Source: Burkholderiales bacterium
GTDB lineage: Bacteria > Pseudomonadota > Gammaproteobacteria > Burkholderiales > SG8-39
Length of the DNA: 42,790 nt
Direction of reading: 5' to 3'
Assembly: GCA_026417035.1 (NCBI GenBank)
Contig: JAOAEA010000033.1
Span: 1 to 42,790, forward strand
Shown one piece after another: positions 1 to 8,327 of the stretch. A model generated the notes under the pieces. That model did not search any database. It saw only the letters and a program-made list of their open reading frames with translations, and was not told the origin of the DNA. A program made the position numbers and the translations under genes. Positions within the stretch are counted from its first letter, which is position 1. Every line of letters starts with the position of its first letter.

Positions 1-119
1 CGGCCGAGCCGGTGCCGGGCGCTGCGCTGGAACCGGCCACCGGCGCGGCAGCTCCGGCGCCCGCCGATGCGCCTGCTGCGCCGGCGCCCTCCCCGCCACA
101 AGGCGAGGCGACCGCTTGA
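1..119 (+). CDS. C-terminal tail of an unidentified Ala/Pro-rich protein (5' end outside window)
   Basis: The frame beginning at base 3 is open from the window edge to a TGA at 117-119. It encodes about 38 residues that are almost all Ala, Pro, Gly, Glu and Thr. This composition suits a low-complexity C-terminal tail, but no domain is visible and the protein cannot be named. Its stop codon overlaps the TTG start of the next gene (TTGA, 116-119), the usual arrangement of translationally coupled genes, and this is the main reason to think the frame is real. Confidence 0.45.
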   Translation, partial: AEPVPGAALEPATGAAAPAPADAPAAPAPSPPQGEATA

Positions 120-805
120 GGGCGGGCACGGCGCAGGCGCCCTTCGGCGACGCGGAGGTCGACCGGCTCGAGGCGCTCGCGGGGACGGGCAAGCTCGCGG
201 GCCGCGCGATGCTGCCCGACGAGCTGCAGGGCTTCCTCTGCGCGGTGGTGAGCGCGCCGCAGCCGATCCCCGAGGCGGTCTGGATGCCGATCGCGCTCGG
301 CGTCGATCCGGCCGACGAGGAGGTCGCGGCGAGCGGGATCGTGCCCCTCGTGCGCCGCCTCGCCGACGAATGCGAGCGCGACCTCCTCGAGGAGCGCGGC
401 ATCGAGCCGATCCTCGCGCCGGGCCCCGGTGGGCAGGGTCTCGACTATGCCCGCTGGGCGCGCGGCTATCTCGAGGGCGTGTCGCTCGCCGAGCCGGCGT
501 GGGACGCGGCCGATCCGGAGGCGGCGCACGATTTGGTGCTGCCGTTCCTCGCGCTCGCCGGCGACGCGACCCCGGCCGAGCGGCACGCGTGCGCCGGCCT
601 GATCGGCCTTCCCGAAGGGGCCGATCTCGACGCCGCGCTCGAAGAGGACCTCGCCGCGCTGGTGCAGGAGAACTTCGAGCATTGGCTGCGGCGGCGGCTC
701 GTACCCGACCCCATCCGCCGCGCGTCGCCCAGGGTCGGCCGCAACGATCCCTGCACGTGCGGCAGCGGCCGGAAATACAAGCAGTGCTGCGGTAAGGACG
801 CCTGA
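116..805 (+). CDS. UPF0149 (YecA-like) family protein with C-terminal SEC-C zinc motif
   Basis: A 229-residue protein starting at TTG 116. The first ~190 residues have the acidic all-helical look of UPF0149/YecA proteins, including an early [11 protein letters not shown] segment. The last ~25 residues are a SEC-C motif ([17 protein letters not shown]), a small Cys-rich zinc-binding element also found at the SecA C terminus. SEC-C modules bind zinc and are thought to mediate contacts with SecB or the ribosome; the role of this family is not established. The TTG start is preferred because it overlaps the upstream stop by 4 bp and follows a purine-rich GGCGAGG. A convergent dehydrogenase gene ends only 11 bp beyond its stop. 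Confidence 0.85.
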   Translation: MRAGTAQAPFGDAEVDRLEALAGTGKLAGRAMLPDELQGFLCAVVSAPQPIPEAVWMPIALGVDPADEEVAASGIVPLVRRLADECERDLLEERGIEPILAPGPGGQGLDYARWARGYLEGVSLAEPAWDAADPEAAHDLVLPFLALAGDATPAERHACAGLIGLPEGADLDAALEEDLAALVQENFEHWLRRRLVPDPIRRASPRVGRNDPCTCGSGRKYKQCCGKDA

Positions 806-808
806 GGG

Positions 809-827
809 CCGCGGCGTCAGGCCGCGG
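809..827. terminator. Short GC hairpin between convergent stop codons
   Basis: Two copies of CCGCGG (809-814 and 822-827), each self-complementary, can pair around a 7-nt loop in the 11-bp gap between two convergent genes. It overlaps the stop codon of the minus-strand gene. There is no T-tract, so this is at most a weak bidirectional terminator. Confidence 0.3.
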
Positions 828-3747
828 GAAGCGCGCGCGCGAGCACCTGCGCGACGTGCAGGGCCGCTCGTCCCGCGCCGTCGGCGATCTGGTGGCGGCA
901 GCTCGTCCCGTCGGCGACGACGAGCGTCGCGGCATCGGCGGCGCGCACCGCCGGCAGCAGGGCCGCCTCGGCCATCTTCATCGAGACGTCGTAGTGCGCG
1001 GCCTCGTAGCCGAAGGCGCCGGCCATGCCGCAGCAGGACGATGCGACCGTCTCCACCGCGAGCCCCGGAACCAGGGCGAGCGCCTCGGCGACGGCCGGCA
1101 TCGCGCCGAACGCCTTCTGGTGGCAGTGGCCGTGCAGGAGCACGCGCTTTTCCGCGATGGGTGCGAGGGCGAGCGCGAGCCGCCCCGCCCCTTTCTCGCG
1201 CGCGAGGAACTCCTCGAAGAGGAGCGCCGCACCCGCGATGCGCTCGGCCTGCGGCCCGAGACCGAGCACGGTGAGCTCGTCGCGCAGCCCGAGGAGGCAC
1301 GAAGGCTCGAGCCCCACGATGGGCACGGCGCGCGCGGCGAAAGGCGCCAACGCGGCGACGAGCCGAGCGGCTTCCGCGCGCGCCTCGTCCACCATCCCCG
1401 CCGCGAGGAAGGTCCGCCCGCAGCACAGGGGCCGGCCGCCGTCCGCGCCGCGCGCGATCGTGATCGCGTAACCCGCGGCTTCGAGCACCCGCAGCGCCGC
1501 TTCGGCGATCGCGGGCTCGAAGTAGTTCGAGAAGGTGTCCACGAAGAGGACGACTTCGCCGGCGTGCCCGCTCGCGCCGTCCCGCGCCCCCGGGCGGGAT
1601 CGCGCAAGGAACGGGCGGGGGTGCCACGTCGGGAGCGAGCGCTCGGCCGCGAGGCCGAGCCACCCTTTCGCGAGCGGCTGCAGCGCGTTCGCGAGCGGGG
1701 CGAAGCGCGCCGCGAGCGGCGCGTAGCGCGGCAGGCTCGCCACCAGCCGGTCCTTCACCTTCCGGGCGTGCCGGCGGTGATACTGGTGCAGCACCTCGAT
1801 TTTCATGCGCGCCATGTCCACGCCGGTCGGGCACTCGCGCTTGCAGCCCTTGCAGGAGACGCACAGGTCGAGCGCCTCCTTCACCGCGTCGGAGGCGAGC
1901 GCGTCCGGGCCGAGCTGGCCGGAGACCGCGAGCCGCAGCGTGTTCGCCCGGCCGCGCGTGAGGTGCTGCTCGTCGCGCGTGGCGCGGTACGACGGGCACA
2001 TCGTGCCGGCGTCGAACTTGCGGCAGTGGCCGTTGTTGTTGCACATCTCGACGGCGGCCGCGAAGCCGGTGCTCGCCGCGCCCGGCGTGTCCCACGCCGA
2101 CCAGTCGAGGGCGGTTTCGACCGGCAGCGGGCGATAGCCGGGCTTGAAGCGGAAGAGCGTGCGGTCGTCCATGCGCGGGCCGCGCACGATCTTGCCCGGG
2201 TTCATGAGCCCCTTCGGGTCGAAGAGATCCTTCACCTCCTCGAGCGCGCGGGTGAGGCGCTCACCGACGATCGGCTCGATCCACTCGGTGCGCACCAGGC
2301 CGTCGCCGTGCTCGCCGGAGTAGGCGCCCTTGAACTCGCGCACCATCGCGCAGGCTTCCTCGGCGATCGCGCGCATCTTCTGCGCCCCGTCGCGGCGCAT
2401 GTCGAGCACCGGGCGCACGTGTAGCGTCCCGACGGACGCGTGGGCGTACCAGGTGCCGCGGGTGCCGTGCTTCGCGAACACCCGCGTCAGGCGGTCGGTG
2501 TATTCGGCGAGGTGCTCGAGCGGCACCGCGCAGTCCTCGATGAAGGAAACGGGTTTTCCGTCGCCCTTCATCGACATCATGATGTTGAGGCCGGCCTTGC
2601 GCACCTCCCAGATCGCCTTCTGCGCGGCCGCGTCGGTCACCTTCACCACGCTCCCGGGGAGCCCCAGGTCGCCCATCAGCTCGGCGAGGCGCTCGAGCTT
2701 CGCGACCTGCGCGTCACCGTCCTCGCCGGCGAACTCGACCAGCAGGATGGCGTCGGGCTCGCCGACGATGGTGCGCTCGACGGTCGCGCGGAACGCGCGG
2801 ATGTCGCGCGCGAGCTCGATCATGGTGCGGTCCACGAGCTCCACGGCGTCGGGATCGAGCTTCACGATGTGCTGCGCGGCGTCCATCGCGCGGTAGAACG
2901 TCGGGAAGTGCACCACGCCGAGCGCCTTGTGCGCCGGAATCGGCGCGAGCGCGAGCGTCAGGCGCTCGAACCACGCGAGCGTTCCCTCGGAACCGACGAG
3001 CAGGTGCGCGAGGTTCGCCGCGGCCATGTCGAGGTTGTAGCCCTGCACGCGGCGCAGCACCTTCGGCCAGCGCGCCGCGATCTCGTCGGCCTCGCGGCGC
3101 ACGACGCCGAGCACGCTGTCGGCGAACGCGCGGTGCGACGCCGGGGCGCGCTCGAGCTCCGGCGCCGGGCCGAACCGCATCCGCTCGCCGGAGGCGAGCA
3201 GCGCGTCGATCGCGACGACGTTGTGCACCATGTTGCCGTAACGGATCGAGCGCGAGCCGCAGGAGTTGTTGCCGGCCATGCCGCCAAGGGTCGCCTGCGC
3301 CGAGGTGGAAACGTCCACCGGAAACCAGAGCCCGTGCTTCCCGAGCGCGGCGTTGAGCGCATCCAGCACGAGGCCGGGCTGGACCGTGACCTCGCGTCGC
3401 TCGAGGTCGAGGGAGACGACCTCGCGCAGGTATTTCGACGTATCGATGACGAGCGCCGCGCCCACCGTCTGGCCGCACTGCGAGCTGCCGGCGCCGCGCG
3501 GCAGGACGGGGATCCCCTCCTCGACCGCGATCGCGATCGCGGTGCGCGCCGCGTCCTCCGTGCGCGGCACCACGACACCGACGGGCTCGACCTGGTAGAT
3601 CGAGGCGTCGGTCGCGTAGCGCCCGCGCGCGGCCGCGTCGAAGAGCACTTCGCCATCGACCTCGCGGGCGAGGCGGCGCGCGAGCGCGGCATCGCCCACG
3701 CGCGGGTGGAAGGCTACGGTGAAGCTCTTGGCGGGAGGGCGGCCCAT
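817..3747 (-). CDS. FAD-linked oxidase / Fe-S oxidoreductase fusion (YdiJ-like D-2-hydroxyacid dehydrogenase)
   Basis: 976 residues, close to the size of E. coli YdiJ. An N-terminal PCMH-type FAD-binding domain (around residues 50-240, with PRGAGSSQCGQ) is followed by an FAD-oxidase C-terminal domain to about 540. Then come a 4Fe-4S ferredoxin-like region (CNNNGHC near 569; CVSCKGCKREC near 627) and two CCG domains (GRPLCCGRT and a later SSCCGMAG). Enzymes of this build oxidise D-lactate, glycolate or D-2-hydroxyglutarate and pass electrons to a carrier. The substrate cannot be read from sequence; YdiJ-like members favour D-2-hydroxyglutarate. It lies downstream of the GntR gene on the same strand, 188 bp away across a repeat element. 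Together with the glyoxylate aminotransferase nearby, a 2-hydroxyacid/glyoxylate role is plausible. Confidence 0.9.
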   Translation of the reverse strand: MGRPPAKSFTVAFHPRVGDAALARRLAREVDGEVLFDAAARGRYATDASIYQVEPVGVVVPRTEDAARTAIAIAVEEGIPVLPRGAGSSQCGQTVGAALVIDTSKYLREVVSLDLERREVTVQPGLVLDALNAALGKHGLWFPVDVSTSAQATLGGMAGNNSCGSRSIRYGNMVHNVVAIDALLASGERMRFGPAPELERAPASHRAFADSVLGVVRREADEIAARWPKVLRRVQGYNLDMAAANLAHLLVGSEGTLAWFERLTLALAPIPAHKALGVVHFPTFYRAMDAAQHIVKLDPDAVELVDRTMIELARDIRAFRATVERTIVGEPDAILLVEFAGEDGDAQVAKLERLAELMGDLGLPGSVVKVTDAAAQKAIWEVRKAGLNIMMSMKGDGKPVSFIEDCAVPLEHLAEYTDRLTRVFAKHGTRGTWYAHASVGTLHVRPVLDMRRDGAQKMRAIAEEACAMVREFKGAYSGEHGDGLVRTEWIEPIVGERLTRALEEVKDLFDPKGLMNPGKIVRGPRMDDRTLFRFKPGYRPLPVETALDWSAWDTPGAASTGFAAAVEMCNNNGHCRKFDAGTMCPSYRATRDEQHLTRGRANTLRLAVSGQLGPDALASDAVKEALDLCVSCKGCKRECPTGVDMARMKIEVLHQYHRRHARKVKDRLVASLPRYAPLAARFAPLANALQPLAKGWLGLAAERSLPTWHPRPFLARSRPGARDGASGHAGEVVLFVDTFSNYFEPAIAEAALRVLEAAGYAITIARGADGGRPLCCGRTFLAAGMVDEARAEAARLVAALAPFAARAVPIVGLEPSCLLGLRDELTVLGLGPQAERIAGAALLFEEFLAREKGAGRLALALAPIAEKRVLLHGHCHQKAFGAMPAVAEALALVPGLAVETVASSCCGMAGAFGYEAAHYDVSMKMAEAALLPAVRAADAATLVVADGTSCRHQIADGAGRAALHVAQVLARALPAA

Positions 3748-3763
3748 CTCGGGCCTTCAACGC

Positions 3764-3930
3764 TTCAACGCAGAGGGCGCGCAGGACGCAGAGGGCCGCG
3801 GCGGGGGCGATCGGCCGGCGCGCGGAGCCCGCGTTCCGCGCACCCGACGCGGCCGGGTCCGCACCGACGCGCGACCGCAACCGCTTCGCTGCGGCACTCC
3901 GCGCGCTCGGCGTCGGCCGTTCATGCCGCC
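3764..3930. repeat. CGCAGAG-family intergenic element, copy A (degenerate right arm)
   Basis: This fills the gap between the dehydrogenase and gntR. The left arm at 3764-3795 reads TTCAACGCAGAGGGCGCGCA followed by GGACGCAGAGGG. The right part (about 3870-3930) is GC-rich with only faint traces of the complementary CTCTGCG arm. The same arm sequence recurs at five other intergenic sites in the window. I see no gene here. Confidence 0.6.
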
Positions 3931-3935
3931 CCGCC

Positions 3936-4619
3936 TCAGTCGTAGGCCACGGCCGGGGCGCCGGGGGCGTCCATCGCGGCGAGCACCGAGACCATCTTGT
4001 TGCCGAGGTGCTCGCGCAGGAGGGCCGTGAGCCGCGGCGCGTCGCGCCGTTCCAGCGCGTCGAGGATCTCGTCGTGCTCGCGCACCGCCTGGTCCCAGCG
4101 CTCGCGGGTGAGGTTCGCCATATAGCGGGCGCGCCGCACGTTGGCGTTGAGCGTCCGGTAAGTCGCGGCGAGCGTCGCGTTGCCGGAGCACTCGGCGATG
4201 AGGAGATGGATGCGCTGGTTCTCGCGGAAATAGGCGGGCAGGTCGCCGCGCGCGTGGTGGGCGCGCATCTGGAATGTGAGCGCGCGGAGCTCCGCGAGCT
4301 CGGCCGCGCTCGCGTTCGCGCAGGCGAGCTCGCCGGCGAGCGCCTCGAGCGCGCCCATCACCTGGAGGGTCTCACGCAGCGTCTCGAGCGTCAGCGCCTT
4401 CACCGCCGCACCGCGGTTGGGCTGCAGCTCCACCAGTCCCTCCGCGGCGAGCCGCTTCATCGCTTCGCGCAGCGGCGTGCGCGAAACGCCGAGCCGCTCG
4501 CAGAGCACCCGCTCGTTGAGCTTCGCGCCGGGCGCGAGCTCACCCTGGACGATCATGTCGCGCAGGCGATCGGTGGCGTCTTCGTGCAGGAGCCGGGGCG
4601 TGGCGGCGAGGTCGTTCAT
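3936..4619 (-). CDS. GntR-family transcriptional regulator (FCD/FadR subfamily)
   Basis: 227 residues from ATG 4619. The N-terminal winged helix-turn-helix includes LNERVLCERLGVSRTPLREA, the classic GntR recognition region, followed by the basic wing VELQPNRGAAV. The rest is an all-helical FCD ligand-binding domain with conserved Asp/His positions that usually bind a metal and an organic acid. An alternative ATG sits two codons upstream at 4625. A possible promoter (TTGCCC, 17 bp, TATCCT on the minus strand, 4656-4628) would place the transcription start at or next to these ATGs, so the message may be nearly leaderless. It is divergent from the aminotransferase operon and shares operator-like decamers with it, so it probably controls that operon and itself. 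Confidence 0.9.
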   Translation of the reverse strand: MNDLAATPRLLHEDATDRLRDMIVQGELAPGAKLNERVLCERLGVSRTPLREAMKRLAAEGLVELQPNRGAAVKALTLETLRETLQVMGALEALAGELACANASAAELAELRALTFQMRAHHARGDLPAYFRENQRIHLLIAECSGNATLAATYRTLNANVRRARYMANLTRERWDQAVREHDEILDALERRDAPRLTALLREHLGNKMVSVLAAMDAPGAPAVAYD

Positions 4620-4628
4620 TTGCATACA
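4619..4628. promoter_or_regulatory. Putative GntR operator half, site 1
   Basis: TTTGCATACA overlaps the gntR ATG codons and touches the candidate -10 box. The identical decamer lies at 4704-4713 in front of the divergent aminotransferase gene. FadR/FCD regulators typically bind short palindromes centred on GTAT/ATAC-like cores, which this resembles. Binding here would block gntR transcription. Confidence 0.45.
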
Positions 4629-4656
4629 GGATACGGCTTTGGGCGTAACCGGGCAA
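4628..4656 (-). promoter_or_regulatory. Candidate sigma-70 promoter of gntR
   Basis: On the minus strand, TTGCCC (4656-4651), a 17-bp spacer and TATCCT (4633-4628); each box matches consensus at 4 of 6 positions. The predicted start would fall at the gntR ATGs. Confidence 0.35.
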
Positions 4657-4676
4657 GCCATCTGACTCAATGGCTT
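4655..4676. repeat. Inverted repeat in the gntR/aminotransferase intergenic region
   Basis: AAGCCAT (4655-4661) and ATGGCTT (4670-4676) form a perfect 7-bp inverted repeat around CTGACTCA. A second one, AATAAC (4682-4687) with GTTATT (4699-4704), lies directly downstream. Either could be a regulator binding site; no regulator can be assigned. Confidence 0.4.
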
Positions 4677-4702
4677 ATCCGAATAACCACGGCCGGCTGT
4701 TA

Positions 4703-4716
4703 TTTTGCATACAAAA
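4703..4716. promoter_or_regulatory. Putative GntR operator, site 2 (near-perfect palindrome)
   Basis: TTTTGCATACAAAA is palindromic except for its central bases (TTTTG/CAAAA arms) and contains the decamer TTTGCATACA found again at 4619-4628. It is AT-rich in an otherwise GC-rich region and lies just upstream of TTGCCG (4722-4727), a possible -35 box paired with TAGCAT (4746-4751) for the aminotransferase gene. Confidence 0.5.
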
Positions 4717-4782
4717 ATCCCTTGCCGGCCACAACCCGCCGCCGGTAGCATCCGGGCTCCGCTCCCGTTCCCGGAGGAAGCC

Positions 4783-5976
4783 ATGAGCCACCGCCCCGGC
4801 CGCCATTTCCTGCAGATCCCCGGGCCGACGAACGTCCCCGACCGCGTGCTGCGGGCGATCGACATGCCGACGATCGACCACCGCGGTCCGGAGTTCGGCC
4901 GGCTCGGCCGTGAGGTGCTGGAAGGGTTGCGCGAGGTCTTTCGCACGCGCCAGCCGGTGGTGATCTACCCCGCCTCGGGAACCGGCGCGTGGGAAGCAGC
5001 GCTCGTGAACACGCTCTCGCCCGGGGACCGGGTGCTGATGTGCGAGACGGGCCACTTCGCGGCCCTGTGGCACAAGCTGGCGACGCGCCTCGGCCTCGCG
5101 GCCGAGCTCATTCCCACGGACTGGCGGCGCGGCGCCGATTTCGCCGCCATCGAGGCGCGCCCCGCCGAAGACCGCGGCCACGCCGTCAAGGCCGTGTGCG
5201 TGGTGCACAACGAAACCTCGACCGGGTGCACGAGCCGCATCCCGCTCGTGCGGAAGGCCATCGACGCGGCGCGCCACCCCGCGCTCCTCCTCGTGGACAC
5301 GATCTCGTCGCTTGCGTCGATCGACTACCGTCACGACGAGTGGGGCGTGGACGTCACCGTCGCCGGCTCGCAGAAGGGGCTGATGCTGCCGCCGGGGCTG
5401 TCATTCAACGCGGTGAGCGAGAAGGCGCTCGCGGCCGCGAAGTCGGCGCGGCTGCCGAAGTCTTACTGGAGCTGGGAGGAGATGCTCGCCGCGAACGCGT
5501 CCGGCTATTTCCCCTACACGCCGGCGACGAATCTCCTCTACGGCCTGCGCGAGGCCCTCGCCATGCTGCGCGAGGAGGGGCTCGAGAACGTCTTCGCGCG
5601 CCACGACCGGCACGCCGAGGCGACGCGGCGCGCGGTGCGCGCGTGGGGGCTCGAGGTGCTGTGCGCCGTGCCCGAGGAGTACTCGAGCTCGCTCACCGCG
5701 GTGCTCGTCCCCCCCGGACACGACGCGGACCGCCTGCGCGAGGTGATCCTCGAGCGCTTCGACATGTCGCTCGGCACCGGTCTGGGCAAGGTGGCCGGCA
5801 AGGTGTTCCGCGTCGGCCACCTCGGCGACTTCAACGACCTCATGCTCGCGGGCACGCTCGCCGGCGTCGAGATGGGTCTCGAGCTCGCCGGCGTGCCGCA
5901 CAGGCAGGGCGGCGTGCAGGCGGCGATGGATTACCTCGCCGCCGCGGCGCGCGCGCCCGGGAAAAAGGCGGCCTGA
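4783..5976 (+). CDS. Class V aminotransferase, serine-glyoxylate / alanine-glyoxylate type
   Basis: 397 residues from ATG 4783, with a strong ribosome site CCGGAGGAAG just upstream. The start HFLQIPGPTNVPDRVLRAID is characteristic of serine-glyoxylate aminotransferases. Lys198 in VAGSQKGLMLPPG is the expected PLP Schiff-base lysine, preceded by the PLP-binding Asp in LLVDTISSLASIDY. Members transfer an amino group from serine or alanine to glyoxylate, giving glycine plus hydroxypyruvate or pyruvate. It heads a plus-strand operon (hydratase, CoA-transferase, receptor) divergent from the GntR gene. An N-terminal extension to ATG 4705 is open but overlaps the putative operator and lacks homology, so it was not chosen. 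Confidence 0.92.
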   Translation: MSHRPGRHFLQIPGPTNVPDRVLRAIDMPTIDHRGPEFGRLGREVLEGLREVFRTRQPVVIYPASGTGAWEAALVNTLSPGDRVLMCETGHFAALWHKLATRLGLAAELIPTDWRRGADFAAIEARPAEDRGHAVKAVCVVHNETSTGCTSRIPLVRKAIDAARHPALLLVDTISSLASIDYRHDEWGVDVTVAGSQKGLMLPPGLSFNAVSEKALAAAKSARLPKSYWSWEEMLAANASGYFPYTPATNLLYGLREALAMLREEGLENVFARHDRHAEATRRAVRAWGLEVLCAVPEEYSSSLTAVLVPPGHDADRLREVILERFDMSLGTGLGKVAGKVFRVGHLGDFNDLMLAGTLAGVEMGLELAGVPHRQGGVQAAMDYLAAAARAPGKKAA

Positions 5977-5980
5977 GGAC

Positions 5981-6104
5981 TTCAGCCGCGGACGGCGCCG
6001 AGGACGCGGACGGGGGCTTCCCGACTGCCCGTTCGGCCGCGTTCCCGGTGAGCCCAGCCCCGACCGCATCGCTCTGCGATACTCTGCGCCCTCTGCGTTC
6101 AAGG
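5981..6104. repeat. CGCAGAG-family intergenic element, copy B
   Basis: It occupies the gap between the aminotransferase and hydratase genes. The left arm (5981-6016) is a degenerate purine-rich version with GACGGCGCCGAGGACGCGGA. The right arm (6081-6104) is the well-kept ACTCTGCGCCCTCTGCGTTC followed by AAGG, ending 9 bp before the hydratase ATG, so any transcript through both genes carries it. Confidence 0.6.
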
Positions 6105-6113
6105 TCTTCTTCC

Positions 6114-6893
6114 ATGTCCGCCCCGGTCTACCACGTCGTCCACAACGCCGTCGCCACCGTCGTCCTCAACAAGCCGGAGCGCCTGAATGCGCTCGACAAG
6201 GCGATGTGGGAGCGCCTCGCCGCCACGATGCGGGAGCTCGACGCCGACGACACGCTGCGCGTGGTGGTGCTGCGCGGCGCCGGCGACAAGGCGTTCGCGG
6301 CGGGCGCCGACATCGCCGAGTTCGCGCGCGAGCGCTCGAGCGTCGCCGCCGCGCGCGACTACGGGCGGCTGATCGCCGAGGCGATCGCGGCCGTGGGCGC
6401 GTGCCGCCACCCGACCATCGCGATGATCCGGGGCGCCTGCATCGGCGGGGGCCTCGAGATCGCCGCGGCCTGCGACCTGCGGCTCGCGGGCGAGTCGAGC
6501 CGCTTCGGCGTGCCGGTGGCGAATCTCGGCGTGGTGATGGCCTACGACGAGCTCGCCGTCCTCGTCGACCTCGTCGGCCGCGCCGCCGCGCTGGAGATCC
6601 TGCTCGAGGCGCGGGTGTTCGGGGCGTTCGAGGCCAAGGAGAAGGGCCTCGTGAACCGCGTCGTCGCCGACGACCGGATCGAGGAAGAGACCTATGCGAC
6701 GGCGAAGCGCATCGCCGCGGGGGCGCCGCTCGTGCACCGCTGGCACAAGAGGTTCGCGCGGCGGCTCGCCGATCCCCGCCCGCTCACGCCCGAGGAGCGC
6801 GACGAGGGTTTCGCCGCGTTCGGCACCGAGGACTTCCGCCGCGGCGTGCAGGCGTTCCTCGAGAAGACCGCGCCCGAGTTCGTCGGCAAGTGA
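6114..6893 (+). CDS. Enoyl-CoA hydratase/isomerase (crotonase family)
   Basis: 259 residues from ATG 6114. Crotonase signatures include LNKPERLNALD near the N terminus, the first oxyanion-hole segment AFAAGADIAEF, and the second oxyanion-hole glycines in GACIGGGLEIAAACDLRLA. Such enzymes hydrate trans-2-enoyl-CoA or carry out related CoA-ester reactions in the cytosol. In the second catalytic region, where mitochondrial hydratase has a glutamate, the protein reads PVANLGVVMAYDE, so the exact chemistry may differ from a standard hydratase. No strong ribosome site precedes the ATG, which follows repeat copy B. The CoA-transferase gene starts 4 bp after its stop, so the two are coupled. Confidence 0.88.
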   Translation: MSAPVYHVVHNAVATVVLNKPERLNALDKAMWERLAATMRELDADDTLRVVVLRGAGDKAFAAGADIAEFARERSSVAAARDYGRLIAEAIAAVGACRHPTIAMIRGACIGGGLEIAAACDLRLAGESSRFGVPVANLGVVMAYDELAVLVDLVGRAAALEILLEARVFGAFEAKEKGLVNRVVADDRIEEETYATAKRIAAGAPLVHRWHKRFARRLADPRPLTPEERDEGFAAFGTEDFRRGVQAFLEKTAPEFVGK

Positions 6894-6897
6894 AGCG

Positions 6898-8118
6898 ATG
6901 AGCGGGCCGCTCGCGGGCCTGAAGGTGGTCGAGCTCGCGCAGATCATGGCGGGCCCGACCTGCGGGATGCTGCTCGCGGACCTGGGCGCCGACGTCGTCA
7001 AGGTGGAGAAGATCCCCGGCGGCGACGACGCCCGCGGCTACGCCGAGCCGAGCGTGAAAGGCGAGTCGGCGGCGTTCATGGCGCTCAACCGCAACAAGCG
7101 CTCGATCGCCGTGGACCTCAAGACCGAGGGTGGCAGGGAAGTGGTGCGCCGGCTCGCCGCGCGCGCCGACGTCGTCACCGAGAACTACCGCAAGGGGACG
7201 ATGGAGCGGCTCGGGATCGGCTACGAGACGCTGCGTGCGGCCAACCCGCGGCTCATCTACTGCTCGATCTCCGGCTACGGGCGCACCGGGCCCTACGCGG
7301 ACAAAGGGGGCTTCGACCTCATCGCACAGGGCTTCGCCGGGATCATGGCGATCACCGGCGAGCCGGGCGGCGCGCCAGCCAAGAGCGGCAGCTCCATCGC
7401 CGACATCAACGCCGGCATCCTCGCCGCGCTCGGTGTGGTTTCCGCCTACGTGCACCGGCTGAAGACGGGCGAGGGGCAGCTCGTGGACACGTCCCTCATG
7501 GAGGCCGCGGTGCAGCAGACCTATTGGCACGCGGCGATGTTCTTCGCCACCGGCGTGTCGCCGGGGCCGACCGGCTCGGCGCACATCCTCACCGCCCCTT
7601 ACCAGGCGTTCCCCACGGCGGACGGCTGGCTCAACGTGGGGGGCGCCAACCAGGCGAACTGGGAGCGGATCGCGCGCATCCTCGGCGCGCCCGAGCTCAT
7701 CGGGGACCCGCGCTTTCGCACCAACACCGACCGCATGGCGAACCTCGGCGCGCTCACGCGGATCCTCGGCGACCTGTTCCGGCGCAGGCGCACGGCCGAA
7801 TGGCTCGCCGAATTCGACGCCGCGGGCGTCCCTGCCGGCCCCGTCAACACCGTCGGCGAGATGCTGGCCGACCCGCAGGTCGCGGCGCGGCAGATGGTCG
7901 TCGAAACGGAGCATCCGGTTGCGGGCCGCACGAAGGCGCTCGGCCTGCCGATCAAGTTCTCGGCGACGCCCGGCGGCGTGCGGCGGCCGGCGCCTATCTA
8001 TGGCGAGCACACGCGCGAGGTGCTTGCCGAGGCCGGCTTCGGCGCGGCCGACATCGAGCGGCTCCTGCGCGAGGGCGCGGTCGCCGAGCGGGCAGCGAAC
8101 GCGACCCCGGCCTGCTGA
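6898..8118 (+). CDS. CaiB/BaiF (class III) CoA-transferase
   Basis: 406 residues from ATG 6898, 4 bp after the hydratase stop. The N terminus GPLAGLKVVELAQIMAGPTC and LLADLGADVVKVE are hallmark class III segments, followed by FMALNRNKRSIAVDLK and an Asp in the LVDTSLMEAA region (the nucleophile in formyl-CoA transferase lies in a comparable place). The family moves CoA between carboxylic acids without a ping-pong acyl-enzyme of the class I type. The acid used is unknown. Co-transcription with a hydratase and, downstream, a Bug receptor suggests uptake of an organic acid, its activation by CoA transfer, then hydration. Confidence 0.92.
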   Translation: MSGPLAGLKVVELAQIMAGPTCGMLLADLGADVVKVEKIPGGDDARGYAEPSVKGESAAFMALNRNKRSIAVDLKTEGGREVVRRLAARADVVTENYRKGTMERLGIGYETLRAANPRLIYCSISGYGRTGPYADKGGFDLIAQGFAGIMAITGEPGGAPAKSGSSIADINAGILAALGVVSAYVHRLKTGEGQLVDTSLMEAAVQQTYWHAAMFFATGVSPGPTGSAHILTAPYQAFPTADGWLNVGGANQANWERIARILGAPELIGDPRFRTNTDRMANLGALTRILGDLFRRRRTAEWLAEFDAAGVPAGPVNTVGEMLADPQVAARQMVVETEHPVAGRTKALGLPIKFSATPGGVRRPAPIYGEHTREVLAEAGFGAADIERLLREGAVAERAANATPAC

Positions 8119-8327
8119 CAGCCCGTGACCGGGCGCCCGAGCGCCGATCAGGGGACCGGAACCCGATCCGGCGCCCAATCGCCGATTCCTGGTGCCCGAC
8201 TGCTGATCCCTGACCGCTGCCGTCTGGCGCATTGCGGCGCGGTCGCGCTGTGGCACACTCCCGCCCGCGAGTCCTGCCGACCGTCGGCCAACAGACGGCG
8301 GCGCTTCACACCATCCGGAGGAGAACC

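Noticed and set aside
856-3945. Long open frames on the plus strand opposite the FAD/Fe-S dehydrogenase and beyond
   Set aside because: They are Arg/His/Glu/Ala-rich with no domain, and mirror the third-codon GC bias of the real minus-strand gene.
4705-4782. Upstream ATG for the glyoxylate aminotransferase
   Set aside because: The extension has no similarity to the family and would overlap the palindromic operator; ATG 4783 has an excellent ribosome site.
8119-8327. Search for a small gene or riboswitch between the CoA-transferase and the Bug receptor
   Set aside because: Only weak partial repeats around GATCAGGGGA / TGATCCCTGA were seen; no convincing structure or frame.
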